64,000 bases of DNA from Mesorhizobium sp. L2C084A000 (GTDB lineage Bacteria; Pseudomonadota; Alphaproteobacteria; Rhizobiales; Rhizobiaceae). How positions within the stretch are numbered: the stretch's first letter is position 1; each line of letters begins with the position of its first letter. Both the position numbers and the translations under genes were made by a program. The notes under the pieces are model-generated. The model was not told where the DNA came from, searched no databases, and saw only the letters and a program-made list of their open reading frames with translations. Of the stretch, positions 39,140 through 48,279 are shown one piece after another. Where the stretch lies: positions 338,910 through 402,909 of the forward strand of contig NZ_AYWX01000001.1 of the NCBI RefSeq assembly GCF_000502875.1, given 5' to 3'.

Positions 39140-39841
39140 ATGACGAGGAATGCGTTGATCACCGAAGACACGATGCCGGCCGAAATCACCGATCTCGCCA
39201 TTGGCTACCATCGCCTGCCGGCGGGCAAGCTTGCCAATGCGGTGACGTGGATGGAGGCGCGCTCGCCGCAGCCCGATCTCGCGCACCCCTTGGCCATGAC
39301 ACGGATCACGCCCCCCGACTGCGCTTCCTACCGGGCGATTTTCCTAGAGATCGGCGCGCCCTGGCTTTGGGACCGTGTTTCCGAAATGTCCGATGCCGAA
39401 ATCACCGAGCATTTCGCCGACCCGCGCCAGCATCTCTACTACGGCCATGACGAGACCGGCGCGCATCTCGGTATGGTCGAATTCTTCGTCGCCGACAGCA
39501 GCGAGATCGAGATCACCTATTTTGGCCTGTTCCCGTCCCTGACCGGCAGGGGTTTCGGCAAACGGCTGATGGCCGGGGCACTGGACCTCGCATGGCGTCT
39601 CAACCCGAGCCGCATCTGGCTGCATACAAGCAGCTTCGATCATCACAGTGTCATCGGGTTCTACAGTGCCTGCGGGTTCGTCCCCTTCGCGACCGGATTT
39701 GAGATCATCGACGATCCCCGGATCAAGGGAACCTTGCCGCGCGATGCCGCACCGCAGATTCCGCTGATCGAAACGGAGTGGAGCAATGGCAAGGGAGCCG
39801 CGCTTTCCCGGAAAAGCGGCAGGTTGCACGGACCTAGATGA
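39140..39841 (+). CDS. GNAT-family N-acetyltransferase
   Basis: A 233-residue acetyl-CoA-dependent transferase. Motif A is seen at FGLFPSLTGRGFGKRLM, which binds the pyrophosphate of acetyl-CoA, and motif B follows (HTSSFDHHSVIGFYSACGF). An N-terminal segment of about 60 residues precedes the GNAT domain. The start is uncertain: ATG 39140 is used, ATG 39173 is possible. It overlaps the large LuxR-type regulator by 4 bp, so they are made together. The acetylated target is unknown. Confidence 0.8.
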   Translation: MTRNALITEDTMPAEITDLAIGYHRLPAGKLANAVTWMEARSPQPDLAHPLAMTRITPPDCASYRAIFLEIGAPWLWDRVSEMSDAEITEHFADPRQHLYYGHDETGAHLGMVEFFVADSSEIEITYFGLFPSLTGRGFGKRLMAGALDLAWRLNPSRIWLHTSSFDHHSVIGFYSACGFVPFATGFEIIDDPRIKGTLPRDAAPQIPLIETEWSNGKGAALSRKSGRLHGPR

Positions 39842-42564
39842 GAACAGCTCCGCAATCCGTCAGCCAAGCGTCGCCGCACCATCGCCGATGGGTGCGCCGC
39901 GAGACCATCCTGTCGACGCTGGAGCGCCACATCGACACGCGGATCGTGCTGTTCGCCGCGCCCGCCGGCTTCGGCAAATCGACGACAATGGCGCAATGGG
40001 CCACGGAGGTCGCGCGCCACGGTCGGCTGACCGCATGGCTATCCTGCGAGGCAACCGACAATGACGAGGGCGCCTTCCTGTCGCATCTGGTGGGCGCGCT
40101 CCGCCATCTCGTCCAGAGCCCAGCGGAACTCGACCTTGCCTTCCAGTCCAGCCCGATCCCCCAGCTCGATGTCATGCTCGCGGCACTGGTCACGGGCCTT
40201 GCAGCGCGCGAAGCTGACATCACGCTGTTCTTCGACGACTACCACGCTGTCGAGGCGACGGCGGTGAAGCGGTTCATGGAGCGCCTGACCCGGCAGGCGC
40301 CGGCAAACGTCGCCTTCGTCATCGGCTCGCGCAGCCTGCCCGATCTGCAACTCGGCAAGCTCAGGGTGCTGGGCGACATCTTCGAAATCGGCCCCGACGA
40401 TCTGCGTTTCGCCTCGTCCGAGGCCGAGGCTTTCTTCAACGAGAAGCTGGGCCTGAGCGTCAGCAGCGGCACAGTGGAGACCTTGTGCTCGCGTACCGAA
40501 GGATGGGCCGCCGGCCTGCAGCTCGCCTCGCTCTCGCTGAGTGCCGCACACGCACCCGAAACCTTCATCGGCAATTTTACCGGCGCCAACCGCAACGTCG
40601 CCGACTTCCTGATGGGCGAAGTGTTTCTGGAGCTGCCGCCGGCAATCGCAAAATTCCTGCTCTACAGTTCGATCTTCGAACGCTTCAGCGCCGAAGCCTG
40701 CCGGGCGGTGATGCGCGCGGCGGATGCCGAGGCGGCGATTACCGAGATCGAGACGCGCAACCTGTTCCTGGTGCCGCTCGATGAAGAGCGACGCTGGTTC
40801 CGCTACCATCATCTGTTCCGCGATTTCCTCAGCCGCGAAATGGAACGGCGCGAACCGGAGATGATCGCGCCGCTGCATCTGGCGGCCGCCGAATGGTTCG
40901 GCGAACGCAAGATGCTGACCGAGGCGATCGGGTACGCGCTGGCCGCCGGCGACCAGGCACGCGCGGCGGTATTCGTCGAAAACAACGCGCTCGACCTCAT
41001 CGCCCAGTGCCAGCTTCTCTACGTGCGCCAGCTGCTCGCGCTGCTGCCTAGGAAACTGATCGACCAGCGCATCCGGCTGCAACTGGTGGTGCTTTGGCTG
41101 GCGGTGCACAGCAGCCAACCCGAGATTGCCCAGCAGACGCTGAGCAATGCGCGCAAGCTGGTCGAGACCGGACCGACTGACAGCAATGACCCAGGCACCA
41201 TGACCGGCACAACGATCGAGGCCGAACTGGTGGTTCTCGCCGCTGCCGTCCACAGCACGCTGGAGCAGTTCGATCAGGCGCGCGACACAGCACTTGCGGC
41301 CCTGCGCGTCATCTCACCCGATGCCTGGTTCATGGAAGGCGCGACCGCCAATGTCATCGGCTACAACCTCTATGCGCTGGGTGACCTCGAAGGTGCCCGC
41401 GCCGCGATCGATGCGGCGCGACGGGCGCATGAGCGAAGCGGCAGCCTGCTCGGCGTCACCATTGCCAATTGCTACATGGCCGTTGTCGAGCGTTCGGCGG
41501 GCCGCTTGCCCGCCGCCGAGCGGCTGCTGCGCAACGCCATCATCGAGGCCAGGGCGCGGATCGGTGCTAATTCCTATGCCGAGGCCTTGGCCGGAACGCT
41601 GCTAGCCGAGCTCGCCTACGAGACCAATGCGTCGGGCGAAGCGCTGACCCTGGTCGAGAATCTCGGCCCGCAGATCGAGGGCGCGGCGGTCATCGTCTAT
41701 CCCCTTGCCAGCGTGCCGACCTATGCCCGTGTGCTGCAGCTGACCGGTCGCACCGAAGCCGCACTGGACATGCTGGAGCGCGTCTATCAACGCGTGCGCG
41801 GCACGGTGTATCGCCGCCTGGCATCGATGATCATGCATGACCGCGTACGTGTGCTGCTCGACCAGAACCGCAATGCCGAGGCGCGCGCGCTGCTGGCCGA
41901 GCATCGCGGCGAAGAGACCGAGACTTCGACGGTCATCACCACCGCAAACGAGTTCGAGTTCTTTGCCGAGGGCCGTTTGCTGACGGCGGAAAAATCCTAT
42001 GCCAATGCAGCGGGGGTTTTCGACGCGCTTCTGGAGCGCACGAGAACCAGCGGGCGCATGCGTCGCTATATATTGGCGCTGATCCTGCGAGCCAAAGCGG
42101 CCAGCGCTGCCCACGACCAACGCGAGGCAGACCGCAATCTCCTCGATGCGTTGCGTCTCGCCCAACCTTCCGGCTTCATCCGTTCCTTCGTCGACGAGGG
42201 AAGGTCTGTCGTCGAAGGGTTGATGCGGCTGCGTGCTGCCCAGGCGAAGACCGACCCCGCGCTGTCAGCCTATGCCACGCGCATCATCGATGCAGCGCAG
42301 GCGATGCCCGTGGCGGCGCGCAAGCTGGCCGCACCAGCCGCTGAGAAGGAACAGCTCACCCAGCGCGAGGCCGAACTGCTGCGCTATCTCACTGAGGGCA
42401 TGTCCAATCGCGATATCGCCTTGGCGCTGTCGGTGAGCGAAACCACGGTGAAATGGCACCTGAAGAACATTTTCGGCAAGCTTGCGGTATCCAACCGGGT
42501 GCAGGCGGTGCGCGCCGCGCAAGGGTCAGCAGGCGCCTATACCCCTCCGAAAGGAGGGGCATAG
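39838..42564 (+). CDS. MalT/LAL-type ATP-dependent LuxR regulator
   Basis: A 908-residue activator of the MalT/LAL class. An STAND-type ATPase domain at the N-terminus has Walker A PAGFGKST (42-49) and Walker B TLFFDDYH (129-136). A long helical-repeat (TPR-like) sensor region covers about 340-820. A C-terminal LuxR helix-turn-helix (LTQREAELLRYL, then VSETTVKWHLKNIFGKL) binds DNA. Such proteins oligomerise with ATP and an inducer. It sits between a GNAT gene (4-bp overlap) and the deacetylase/LIV-type operon, which it probably activates. A stem with a GAAA loop covers its last codons. Confidence 0.92.
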   Translation: MRTAPQSVSQASPHHRRWVRRETILSTLERHIDTRIVLFAAPAGFGKSTTMAQWATEVARHGRLTAWLSCEATDNDEGAFLSHLVGALRHLVQSPAELDLAFQSSPIPQLDVMLAALVTGLAAREADITLFFDDYHAVEATAVKRFMERLTRQAPANVAFVIGSRSLPDLQLGKLRVLGDIFEIGPDDLRFASSEAEAFFNEKLGLSVSSGTVETLCSRTEGWAAGLQLASLSLSAAHAPETFIGNFTGANRNVADFLMGEVFLELPPAIAKFLLYSSIFERFSAEACRAVMRAADAEAAITEIETRNLFLVPLDEERRWFRYHHLFRDFLSREMERREPEMIAPLHLAAAEWFGERKMLTEAIGYALAAGDQARAAVFVENNALDLIAQCQLLYVRQLLALLPRKLIDQRIRLQLVVLWLAVHSSQPEIAQQTLSNARKLVETGPTDSNDPGTMTGTTIEAELVVLAAAVHSTLEQFDQARDTALAALRVISPDAWFMEGATANVIGYNLYALGDLEGARAAIDAARRAHERSGSLLGVTIANCYMAVVERSAGRLPAAERLLRNAIIEARARIGANSYAEALAGTLLAELAYETNASGEALTLVENLGPQIEGAAVIVYPLASVPTYARVLQLTGRTEAALDMLERVYQRVRGTVYRRLASMIMHDRVRVLLDQNRNAEARALLAEHRGEETETSTVITTANEFEFFAEGRLLTAEKSYANAAGVFDALLERTRTSGRMRRYILALILRAKAASAAHDQREADRNLLDALRLAQPSGFIRSFVDEGRSVVEGLMRLRAAQAKTDPALSAYATRIIDAAQAMPVAARKLAAPAAEKEQLTQREAELLRYLTEGMSNRDIALALSVSETTVKWHLKNIFGKLAVSNRVQAVRAAQGSAGAYTPPKGGA
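42542..42559. terminator. GNRA-tetraloop hairpin at the end of the LuxR gene
   Basis: CCCCTCC-GAAA-GGAGGGG is a 7-bp perfect stem with a GAAA tetraloop. It overlaps the final codons of the LuxR-type gene, whose stop is at 42562-42564. No U-tract follows, so it may be a weak terminator, an attenuator or an mRNA stabiliser before the deacetylase operon. Confidence 0.45.
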
Positions 42565-42646
42565 ATACAGGCGCAGCCCCTCTTTCGGGTCGGGCCACAT
42601 GATCGTTAGCCTGCTAGCGTCACCTGGTTTTTAGAGGACGCTGCGA

Positions 42647-43768
42647 ATGGCGACAGGCTACGTTTTTCACGAACAGCTGATGTGGCATGACACCGGCTCC
42701 AGCGCCGACATGATGCCTCCCGGCCGTTTCGTGGAACCCGGCCGCCATCTGGAATCCCCTGGCTCGAAGCGGCGGCTGAACAACCTCATCCAGGTCAGCG
42801 GCCTGTCGCGCCATCTCGTCCCGATTATCCCCGAGCCGGTCTCGGTCGAGGACCTGTTGCGCGTCCACACGCAACGTCACGTTGACGACATCAGGATGCT
42901 CAGCGAGCGCGGCTCCGGTTTCGCCGGGCCGCAGGCGCCAATCGGCCTCAACAGCTTCGACATCGCGCTGCTGTCTGCCGGCACCACCTATGCCGCGATG
43001 CGCGCCGTGCTGACCGGACGCGTCGACAATGCCTATGCGCTGGCGCGGCCGCCGGGGCACCATGCCGAGCCTGATCAGGCGATGGGCAACTGCCTGTTCT
43101 CCAACATCGGCGTCGCTGTCCGCCGGCTGCAGCATGAAGGCCTGCTTGGCCGCGCCGCAGTGGTCGACTGGGATGTGCACCACGGCAACGGCACCGAGAC
43201 GGTGTTCTATTCCGACCCGTCGGTGCTGACCATTTCCTTGCATCAGGACAATCTCTACCCGACCGGGCGCGGTGCGCTGGCCGACAACGGCAAAGATGCC
43301 GGCGAAGGCTACAACATAAACATACCGCTGCCGGCGGGCAGCGGCACCGGCGCCTATGAAGCGACTTTCGACCGTGTCGTCGCGCCGGCGCTGCGTGCCT
43401 ACAGACCGGACCTCGTCATCGTCGCGTCCGGCTTCGATGCGTCCGGCTTTGATCCGCTCGGCCGCATGATGCTCAACAGCGAATGCTTCAGGCGGCTCGC
43501 CGCGCGCATGGTGGCGCTGGCCGCCGAAACTTCGCAAGGGCGCCTGATGATGACCCATGAGGGCGGCTACTCCGAGGGCTATGTGCCGTTCTGCGGCCAT
43601 GCCGTCATCGAGACTCTGGCCAACCATCGCACCGAAGTGGTCGACCCGTTGTCGGAGCATATCGACGAATGGGCGGGGCAGGATCTGCAGTCGCATCAGG
43701 CCGCGGCGATCGATGCCGCCGAAGGCCTGCTCGCCGGCCTGCGCCAACGTCTCGCCAGTGCGGCCTGA
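42647..43768 (+). CDS. Class II histone deacetylase-family amidohydrolase
   Basis: A 373-residue zinc amidohydrolase of the HDAC/acetylpolyamine amidohydrolase superfamily. Active-site His138-His139 lie in RPPGHHA, zinc ligands Asp176 and His178 in DWDVHHGNGT, Asp264 in GFD, and the catalytic Tyr308 in EGGYS. All key residues are present. Bacterial members remove acetyl groups from polyamines or other small amines. Its stop is 4 bp before the first permease gene, so it belongs to the importer operon, and deacetylation of an imported N-acetylated amine is the simplest reading (inference). Confidence 0.92.
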   Translation: MATGYVFHEQLMWHDTGSSADMMPPGRFVEPGRHLESPGSKRRLNNLIQVSGLSRHLVPIIPEPVSVEDLLRVHTQRHVDDIRMLSERGSGFAGPQAPIGLNSFDIALLSAGTTYAAMRAVLTGRVDNAYALARPPGHHAEPDQAMGNCLFSNIGVAVRRLQHEGLLGRAAVVDWDVHHGNGTETVFYSDPSVLTISLHQDNLYPTGRGALADNGKDAGEGYNINIPLPAGSGTGAYEATFDRVVAPALRAYRPDLVIVASGFDASGFDPLGRMMLNSECFRRLAARMVALAAETSQGRLMMTHEGGYSEGYVPFCGHAVIETLANHRTEVVDPLSEHIDEWAGQDLQSHQAAAIDAAEGLLAGLRQRLASAA

Positions 43769-43772
43769 CGCG

Positions 43773-44630
43773 ATGGATTTTCTCATCACCACGCTGCTCA
43801 ATGCGCTGACGCTGATCAGTATCCTGATGCTGGTCGGGCTCGGGCTGGCGATCAGCTTCGGGCTGATGAACGTGACCAATTTGGCGCATGGCGAGTTCGT
43901 CACCGTCGGCGCTTTCGCGGTTTATTTCGTCCAGAGCGTGGGCGGCTCGTTCTGGCTGGGCCTGGCGGCGGCGCCCGTTGCCGGCGCGGTGGTCGGCTGT
44001 ATCCTCGAGTTCGCCATCATCCGCCATCTCTATTCCAGGCCGGTCTCGACCGTGCTTGCCACCTGGGGCGTCAGCCTGATCCTGCAGCAAGGGCTGGAAC
44101 TGATCTTCGGGCTCGGCGCCAAGCCGGTGACGCCGCCGATCGAGGGCACGCTCGATCTTTTCTTTACCGTCTATCCGGCCTACCGGCTGATCCTGATCGG
44201 CATTGCCATGCTGACCTTGCTCGGCGTCATCCTGTTGATCAGCCGGACGCCCTTCGGTCTCGACATCCGCACCGTCATCCAGAACCGCGAGATGGCCGAA
44301 GGCGTCGGCATCAATACCCGGCGCACCTACGCCATCGCCTTCACCTTCGGCGCGGCAATCGCCGGCCTTGCCGGCGGACTGGTCGCACCGCTGGCAATCG
44401 TGCTGCCGCAGATGGGGGTGAACTATCTCGCCAACGCCTTCTTCGTCGTCATCGTCGGTGGTGTCGGCTCGATCGGCGGCCTTGTCGCCGGCAGCGTCTT
44501 CGTCGGCGGACTGACCAGCATCCTCAATTATCAGATTTCGCCGTCGCTGGCGCAGGCGATCGTGCTGCTGGCTGCCATCGTCGCTGTCCGTCTGCGGCCC
44601 AACGGCCTGTTCAACGGAGCGTCGCGATGA
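43773..44630 (+). CDS. LIV/urea-type ABC transporter permease (LivH/UrtB-like)
   Basis: A 285-residue inner-membrane permease with about eight hydrophobic segments. ISFGLMNVTNLAHGEFV is the family signature and NREMAEGVGINTRRTYA the ATPase-contact loop. ATG 43773 is used; the open frame upstream lies inside the deacetylase gene. It overlaps the next permease by 4 bp. Confidence 0.93.
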   Translation: MDFLITTLLNALTLISILMLVGLGLAISFGLMNVTNLAHGEFVTVGAFAVYFVQSVGGSFWLGLAAAPVAGAVVGCILEFAIIRHLYSRPVSTVLATWGVSLILQQGLELIFGLGAKPVTPPIEGTLDLFFTVYPAYRLILIGIAMLTLLGVILLISRTPFGLDIRTVIQNREMAEGVGINTRRTYAIAFTFGAAIAGLAGGLVAPLAIVLPQMGVNYLANAFFVVIVGGVGSIGGLVAGSVFVGGLTSILNYQISPSLAQAIVLLAAIVAVRLRPNGLFNGASR

Positions 44631-45613
44631 TCGCCCGCGACCGCAACTGGCTGATGATCTTTGCCGTCTGCGTGGCGCTCGCGATCATCTATCCGTTCTT
44701 TGCCGGCGGCTATCAGTTGACGGTGATCCGCGACGCGCTGATCTTCGGCCTGTTCGCGGCGAGCCTCGACTTCTTCTGGGGCCGCACCGGAATCCTGTGT
44801 TTCGGCCACGCCGCCTTCTTCGGCATCGGCGGCTACATCATGGCGCTGGTTACGCTCAATGATGCCATCCCCTTCGGAAGCCTGCTTGGCATCATCGGTG
44901 CGGTGGCGGGTGCGGCCTTCGTCGCCGCCATCATCGGCTACTTCCTGTTCTTCGGCGGCATTCGTGGCAGCTATTTCACCATCGTCACGCTGGCCATGGG
45001 CGTCATCTGCCAGCAGGCCGCGGTTTCCTGGAGTTCGGTCACCGGCGGCGACAGCGGCCTGATCGGCATTCCGCCGATCGAGTTCGATCTTGGCGGCCTG
45101 CATGTCGATCTGAGCCAGGATCTGCCCTCCTATATCTTCGTCTCGGCTATCGTCGCCGTGACGGTGCTGGCGCTGTGGTCGATCAGCCGCGGCCGCTGGG
45201 GCACGGTGCTGACCGCAATCCAGGACAATGAAGTCCGGGCGGCCGCGCTCGGCCACAATGCGCCGTTGCGGCTGCTCGTTACTTTCGTCTTGTCGGCGGC
45301 GATCGCCGGACTTGCCGGCGCGCTCTATGTCTGCATGGCAGGACTGGTGGCGCCCGACCTGTCCGGACTGCTCCTGTCGACGGAGGTGATCGTCTGGGTG
45401 GCGGTCGGCGGGCGCGGCACGCTGCTTGGGCCAGTACTGGGCGCCATCTTCATTCAGCGCGCGCAGCAGACGATCAGCAGCTTCAACCCGAGCCTGTGGC
45501 CCCTTCTGCTCGGCTGTGTCTTCGTCATCATCGTCTTCGTCCTGCCGGATGGCATCCTGTCGATCTACGCGCGGCTGAAAGGCCTGTTCAAGGGCGGGAG
45601 GCGCGCGCAATGA
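44627..45613 (+). CDS. LIV/urea-type ABC transporter permease (LivM/UrtC-like)
   Basis: A 328-residue permease with about nine hydrophobic segments. FFWGRTGILCFGHAAFFGIGGY and IQDNEVRAAALGHNAPLRL match LivM/UrtC proteins. It starts by a 4-bp overlap with the LivH-like gene and overlaps the ATPase gene at its end by 4 bp. Confidence 0.93.
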   Translation: MIARDRNWLMIFAVCVALAIIYPFFAGGYQLTVIRDALIFGLFAASLDFFWGRTGILCFGHAAFFGIGGYIMALVTLNDAIPFGSLLGIIGAVAGAAFVAAIIGYFLFFGGIRGSYFTIVTLAMGVICQQAAVSWSSVTGGDSGLIGIPPIEFDLGGLHVDLSQDLPSYIFVSAIVAVTVLALWSISRGRWGTVLTAIQDNEVRAAALGHNAPLRLLVTFVLSAAIAGLAGALYVCMAGLVAPDLSGLLLSTEVIVWVAVGGRGTLLGPVLGAIFIQRAQQTISSFNPSLWPLLLGCVFVIIVFVLPDGILSIYARLKGLFKGGRRAQ

Positions 45614-46314
45614 GCGACATCCTGCTGCAGGCCGAGAACGTCGGTATCCGCTTTGGCGGGCTGCAGGCGCTGGAGGCTCTGAACCTCACGGTGCGCGACA
45701 AGGAACTCTGCTGCATCATCGGGCCGAACGGCGCTGGCAAGAGCACCTTCCTCAACGTGCTGACCGGCACGCTGCGTCCGACCAGCGGCAGCGTGCGCTT
45801 CCTCGGCCACGACATAGCCGGCTTGCCGCTGCATCGCATCGCCCGGCTCGGCATTGCCCGCAAGTTCCAGATCCCCTCTGTCTTCCCGAGCCTCTCGGTG
45901 GAGGATAATCTCAAGGTCGCGCGCTGGGGGGCGCCTTCGCCTGCGCGCCCGGTTGGCGAACTCTTGGAGCTGGTCGCGCTGACCAACCGCGCCGCCACGT
46001 TGGCCGGCGAACTCGCGCATGGCCAGAAGCAATGGCTGGAGATCGGCATGGCGTTGGCGATAGAGCCGCGCCTGCTGTTGCTCGATGAACCCACTGCCGG
46101 CATGACGCCGCAGGAGACGCTGGCGACGGCGCAGATGCTGCTGCGACTCAAAGGTGAATTCTCGATCGTTGCCGTCGAGCACGACATCCGCTTCGTGCGG
46201 GCGCTGAACTGCGAGACGTTGGTGCTGCATCAGGGACGCCGGCTGCGCAGCGGTCCTTTCCATGACATCGAGACCGACGAGATGGTCCGCGATGTCTATC
46301 TGGGGAGGCGCTGA
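45610..46314 (+). CDS. LIV/urea-type ABC transporter ATP-binding protein (LivG/UrtD-like)
   Basis: A 234-residue ATPase with Walker A GPNGAGKST (38-46), FQIPSVFPSLSVEDNL, and Walker B LLLLDEPTAGMTP. The usual LSGGQ signature is replaced by LAHGQKQ, as in UrtD-type ATPases. It overlaps the LivM-like gene by 4 bp and precedes the second ATPase by 2 bp. Confidence 0.92.
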   Translation: MSDILLQAENVGIRFGGLQALEALNLTVRDKELCCIIGPNGAGKSTFLNVLTGTLRPTSGSVRFLGHDIAGLPLHRIARLGIARKFQIPSVFPSLSVEDNLKVARWGAPSPARPVGELLELVALTNRAATLAGELAHGQKQWLEIGMALAIEPRLLLLDEPTAGMTPQETLATAQMLLRLKGEFSIVAVEHDIRFVRALNCETLVLHQGRRLRSGPFHDIETDEMVRDVYLGRR

Positions 46315-46316
46315 TC

Positions 46317-47018
46317 ATGCTGCGAACAATGGCGGTGTCGGCCGGCTACGGTCTGCTCCCCGTGCTGAACGGCATCGACCTCAGCGTCGCGCTGGGCGAA
46401 GTCGTGGGCTTGCTCGGCCGTAACGGCGCAGGCAAGACAACGCTGCTGCGCGTCATCTCCGGCGGCTTGCGGGCAAGCGGCGGGGCGGTGGTTCTCGGAG
46501 ACAAGGATCTCACCAACGCGCCGGCTTTCCGCCGTGCGCGCGCAGGCATCGCGCATGTGCCGCAGGGGCGCGGGATCTTTAACCAGCTGACGGTGCGGCA
46601 AAACCTGGAGGTCGGCACCCGCGCTGCCAAGGACCGTGGCGACGGCGGCATTCCGGCCGACATCTTCGGCTATTTTCCAATCCTGCGCGAACGCGAAGCG
46701 CAGGTCGCCGGCACGCTTTCGGGCGGCCAGCAGCAAATGCTGGCGATCGGCCGCGCGCTCTGCGGCCTGCCCTCGGTGCTGCTGCTCGACGAGCCCTCGG
46801 AAGGCATCCAGCCGAACATCGTGCAGTCGATCGCCGAACTGGTGCCGCGCATCGCCCGCGAGCGCGGCATCGCGATCATTCTTGTCGAGCAGAATCTCGA
46901 TCTCGTTCTCAAGGCATCGGACCGCTGCCTGGTGATGGAGAAGGGCAGGATCGTCCACGAAGGTGCGCCTGAGACCTTCGCCGACGAGACCCTGCTGAAG
47001 GACCTGTTGGCTTTGTAA
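46317..47018 (+). CDS. LIV/urea-type ABC transporter ATP-binding protein (LivF/UrtE-like)
   Basis: A 233-residue ATPase. Walker A is GRNGAGKTT (34-42), the variant usual in UrtE. Signature LSGGQQQ and Walker B VLLLDEPSEGIQP, also UrtE-like, follow. It completes the four-gene membrane core; the binding protein gene follows after 42 bp. The features lean toward urea or short-amide transport, while the deacetylase in the operon suggests a larger amide. Confidence 0.92.
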   Translation: MLRTMAVSAGYGLLPVLNGIDLSVALGEVVGLLGRNGAGKTTLLRVISGGLRASGGAVVLGDKDLTNAPAFRRARAGIAHVPQGRGIFNQLTVRQNLEVGTRAAKDRGDGGIPADIFGYFPILREREAQVAGTLSGGQQQMLAIGRALCGLPSVLLLDEPSEGIQPNIVQSIAELVPRIARERGIAIILVEQNLDLVLKASDRCLVMEKGRIVHEGAPETFADETLLKDLLAL

Positions 47019-47060
47019 GGCGTGCATGGGGCGCGCCTGGGACTGGAAGGGAACACAACA

Positions 47061-48230
47061 ATGATAAGCAGAAGAACTGTCTTGAAATCGGGCGGCGCTG
47101 CCGCCGCCTTCGCCATAGTCGGCGCGCCGTCGATCCTGCGCGCCGCCGACACCGTCAAGGTCGGCCTGTCGATCCCGATCACCGGACTGCAGGCGATCCT
47201 CGGCGAGACGTTGCTCAATTGCTACAAGCTCGCCGCCGCCGAACTCAACGCCGCCAACGGCATTGGCGGGCGCCAGGTCGAACTCATCATCGAGGACAAC
47301 CAGACCACGACCAAGGGCTCCATCGACAAGGCGCGCAAGCTCATCAACGAAGACAAGGTCGACGTGATCATGGGCACGATCATTTCGCCTGAGCGCAGCG
47401 CCACGCTGTCGGTCACCTCGAAGGCCAAGAAGCTGTTCTTCTACCCGACCAATTTCGAAGGCGGCGAATGCAACCGCTACTTCGTCGCCACCGGCCCGAT
47501 CCCGATGCAGCAGGTCGACCCGATGATGCCATGGGTGGCAGAGAACCTCGGCAAGACGATCTATGTCATGGCTTCGGACTATGCCTGGCCGCAGAAGATG
47601 ACCGAGGCGATCACGGCGGCCTATGAGAAGGCCGGCGGCAAGATCATCGGCGCCGATTACTATCCGTTCGGGACCACAGATTTCGGCCCGGCCTTCCAGA
47701 AGATCAAGTCGCTGAAGCCCGATGTCGTCTGGTCGATGGTGGTCGGCAACGACGCCGTCACCCAGCTCAAGCAGTATCGCAGCTTCGACATCAAGCAGCC
47801 GCTGATCGCCCCGCTCGACGAGGTCTTCAACAAGGACGCGCTGCCGCCCGGCGTTGCGGCCGGCACCTATGCGCCGCAGCCCTACTGGATGGCGCTGGAC
47901 AATCCGGTCAACAAAAAGTTCATCTCCAGCTTCCGTGAGAAATTCGGCCAGGAGAAGATGGTCAACGGCATCGGGGAGGCCGGCTACAACGGCCTGCATC
48001 TCTACGCGCTGGCCGCGGAGAAGGCGGGATCGCTGAAGGACGACGATGTATTGGCCGCGCTGCCGTCGATCGAGTTCGACGCACCGCAAGGCAAGATCCG
48101 CGTCGACGCCACCAACAACCACACACTCTGCCATTCCTATGTAGGCAAGGCGGCGGCCGACGGCATCGGCTACGAGATCGCTAAGGATTTCGGCACCATC
48201 GCGCCGGTAACGCCTTACTGCAAGGTGTAG
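47061..48230 (+). CDS. Urea/amide-type ABC transporter solute-binding protein
   Basis: A 389-residue periplasmic protein with a Tat-type signal: SRRTVLKSG at 3-11, a hydrophobic stretch, and a likely cut after ILRA. The rest resembles the AmiC/UrtA/FmdD group: VGLSIPITGLQAILGET, a long IISPERSATLSVTSKAKKLFFYPTNFEGGEC region and SDYAWPQKM. ATG 47061 has GGAAGGGAAC upstream. It is the last gene of the operon, and a 9-bp stem lies 20 bp after its stop. Preferred ligand class is a small amide or urea derivative (family inference). Confidence 0.9.
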   Translation: MISRRTVLKSGGAAAAFAIVGAPSILRAADTVKVGLSIPITGLQAILGETLLNCYKLAAAELNAANGIGGRQVELIIEDNQTTTKGSIDKARKLINEDKVDVIMGTIISPERSATLSVTSKAKKLFFYPTNFEGGECNRYFVATGPIPMQQVDPMMPWVAENLGKTIYVMASDYAWPQKMTEAITAAYEKAGGKIIGADYYPFGTTDFGPAFQKIKSLKPDVVWSMVVGNDAVTQLKQYRSFDIKQPLIAPLDEVFNKDALPPGVAAGTYAPQPYWMALDNPVNKKFISSFREKFGQEKMVNGIGEAGYNGLHLYALAAEKAGSLKDDDVLAALPSIEFDAPQGKIRVDATNNHTLCHSYVGKAAADGIGYEIAKDFGTIAPVTPYCKV

Positions 48231-48249
48231 GGTCTTCCGCCCAAGCAAT

Positions 48250-48279
48250 CCTGACGGCGGCTTTGTCGCTGCCGTCAGG
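48250..48279. terminator. Hairpin between convergent genes
   Basis: CCTGACGGC pairs perfectly with GCCGTCAGG around a 12-base loop. It lies 20 bp after the binding-protein stop and covers the stop codon of the convergent acetolactate synthase relic. It probably terminates transcription of the long importer operon. Confidence 0.6.
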
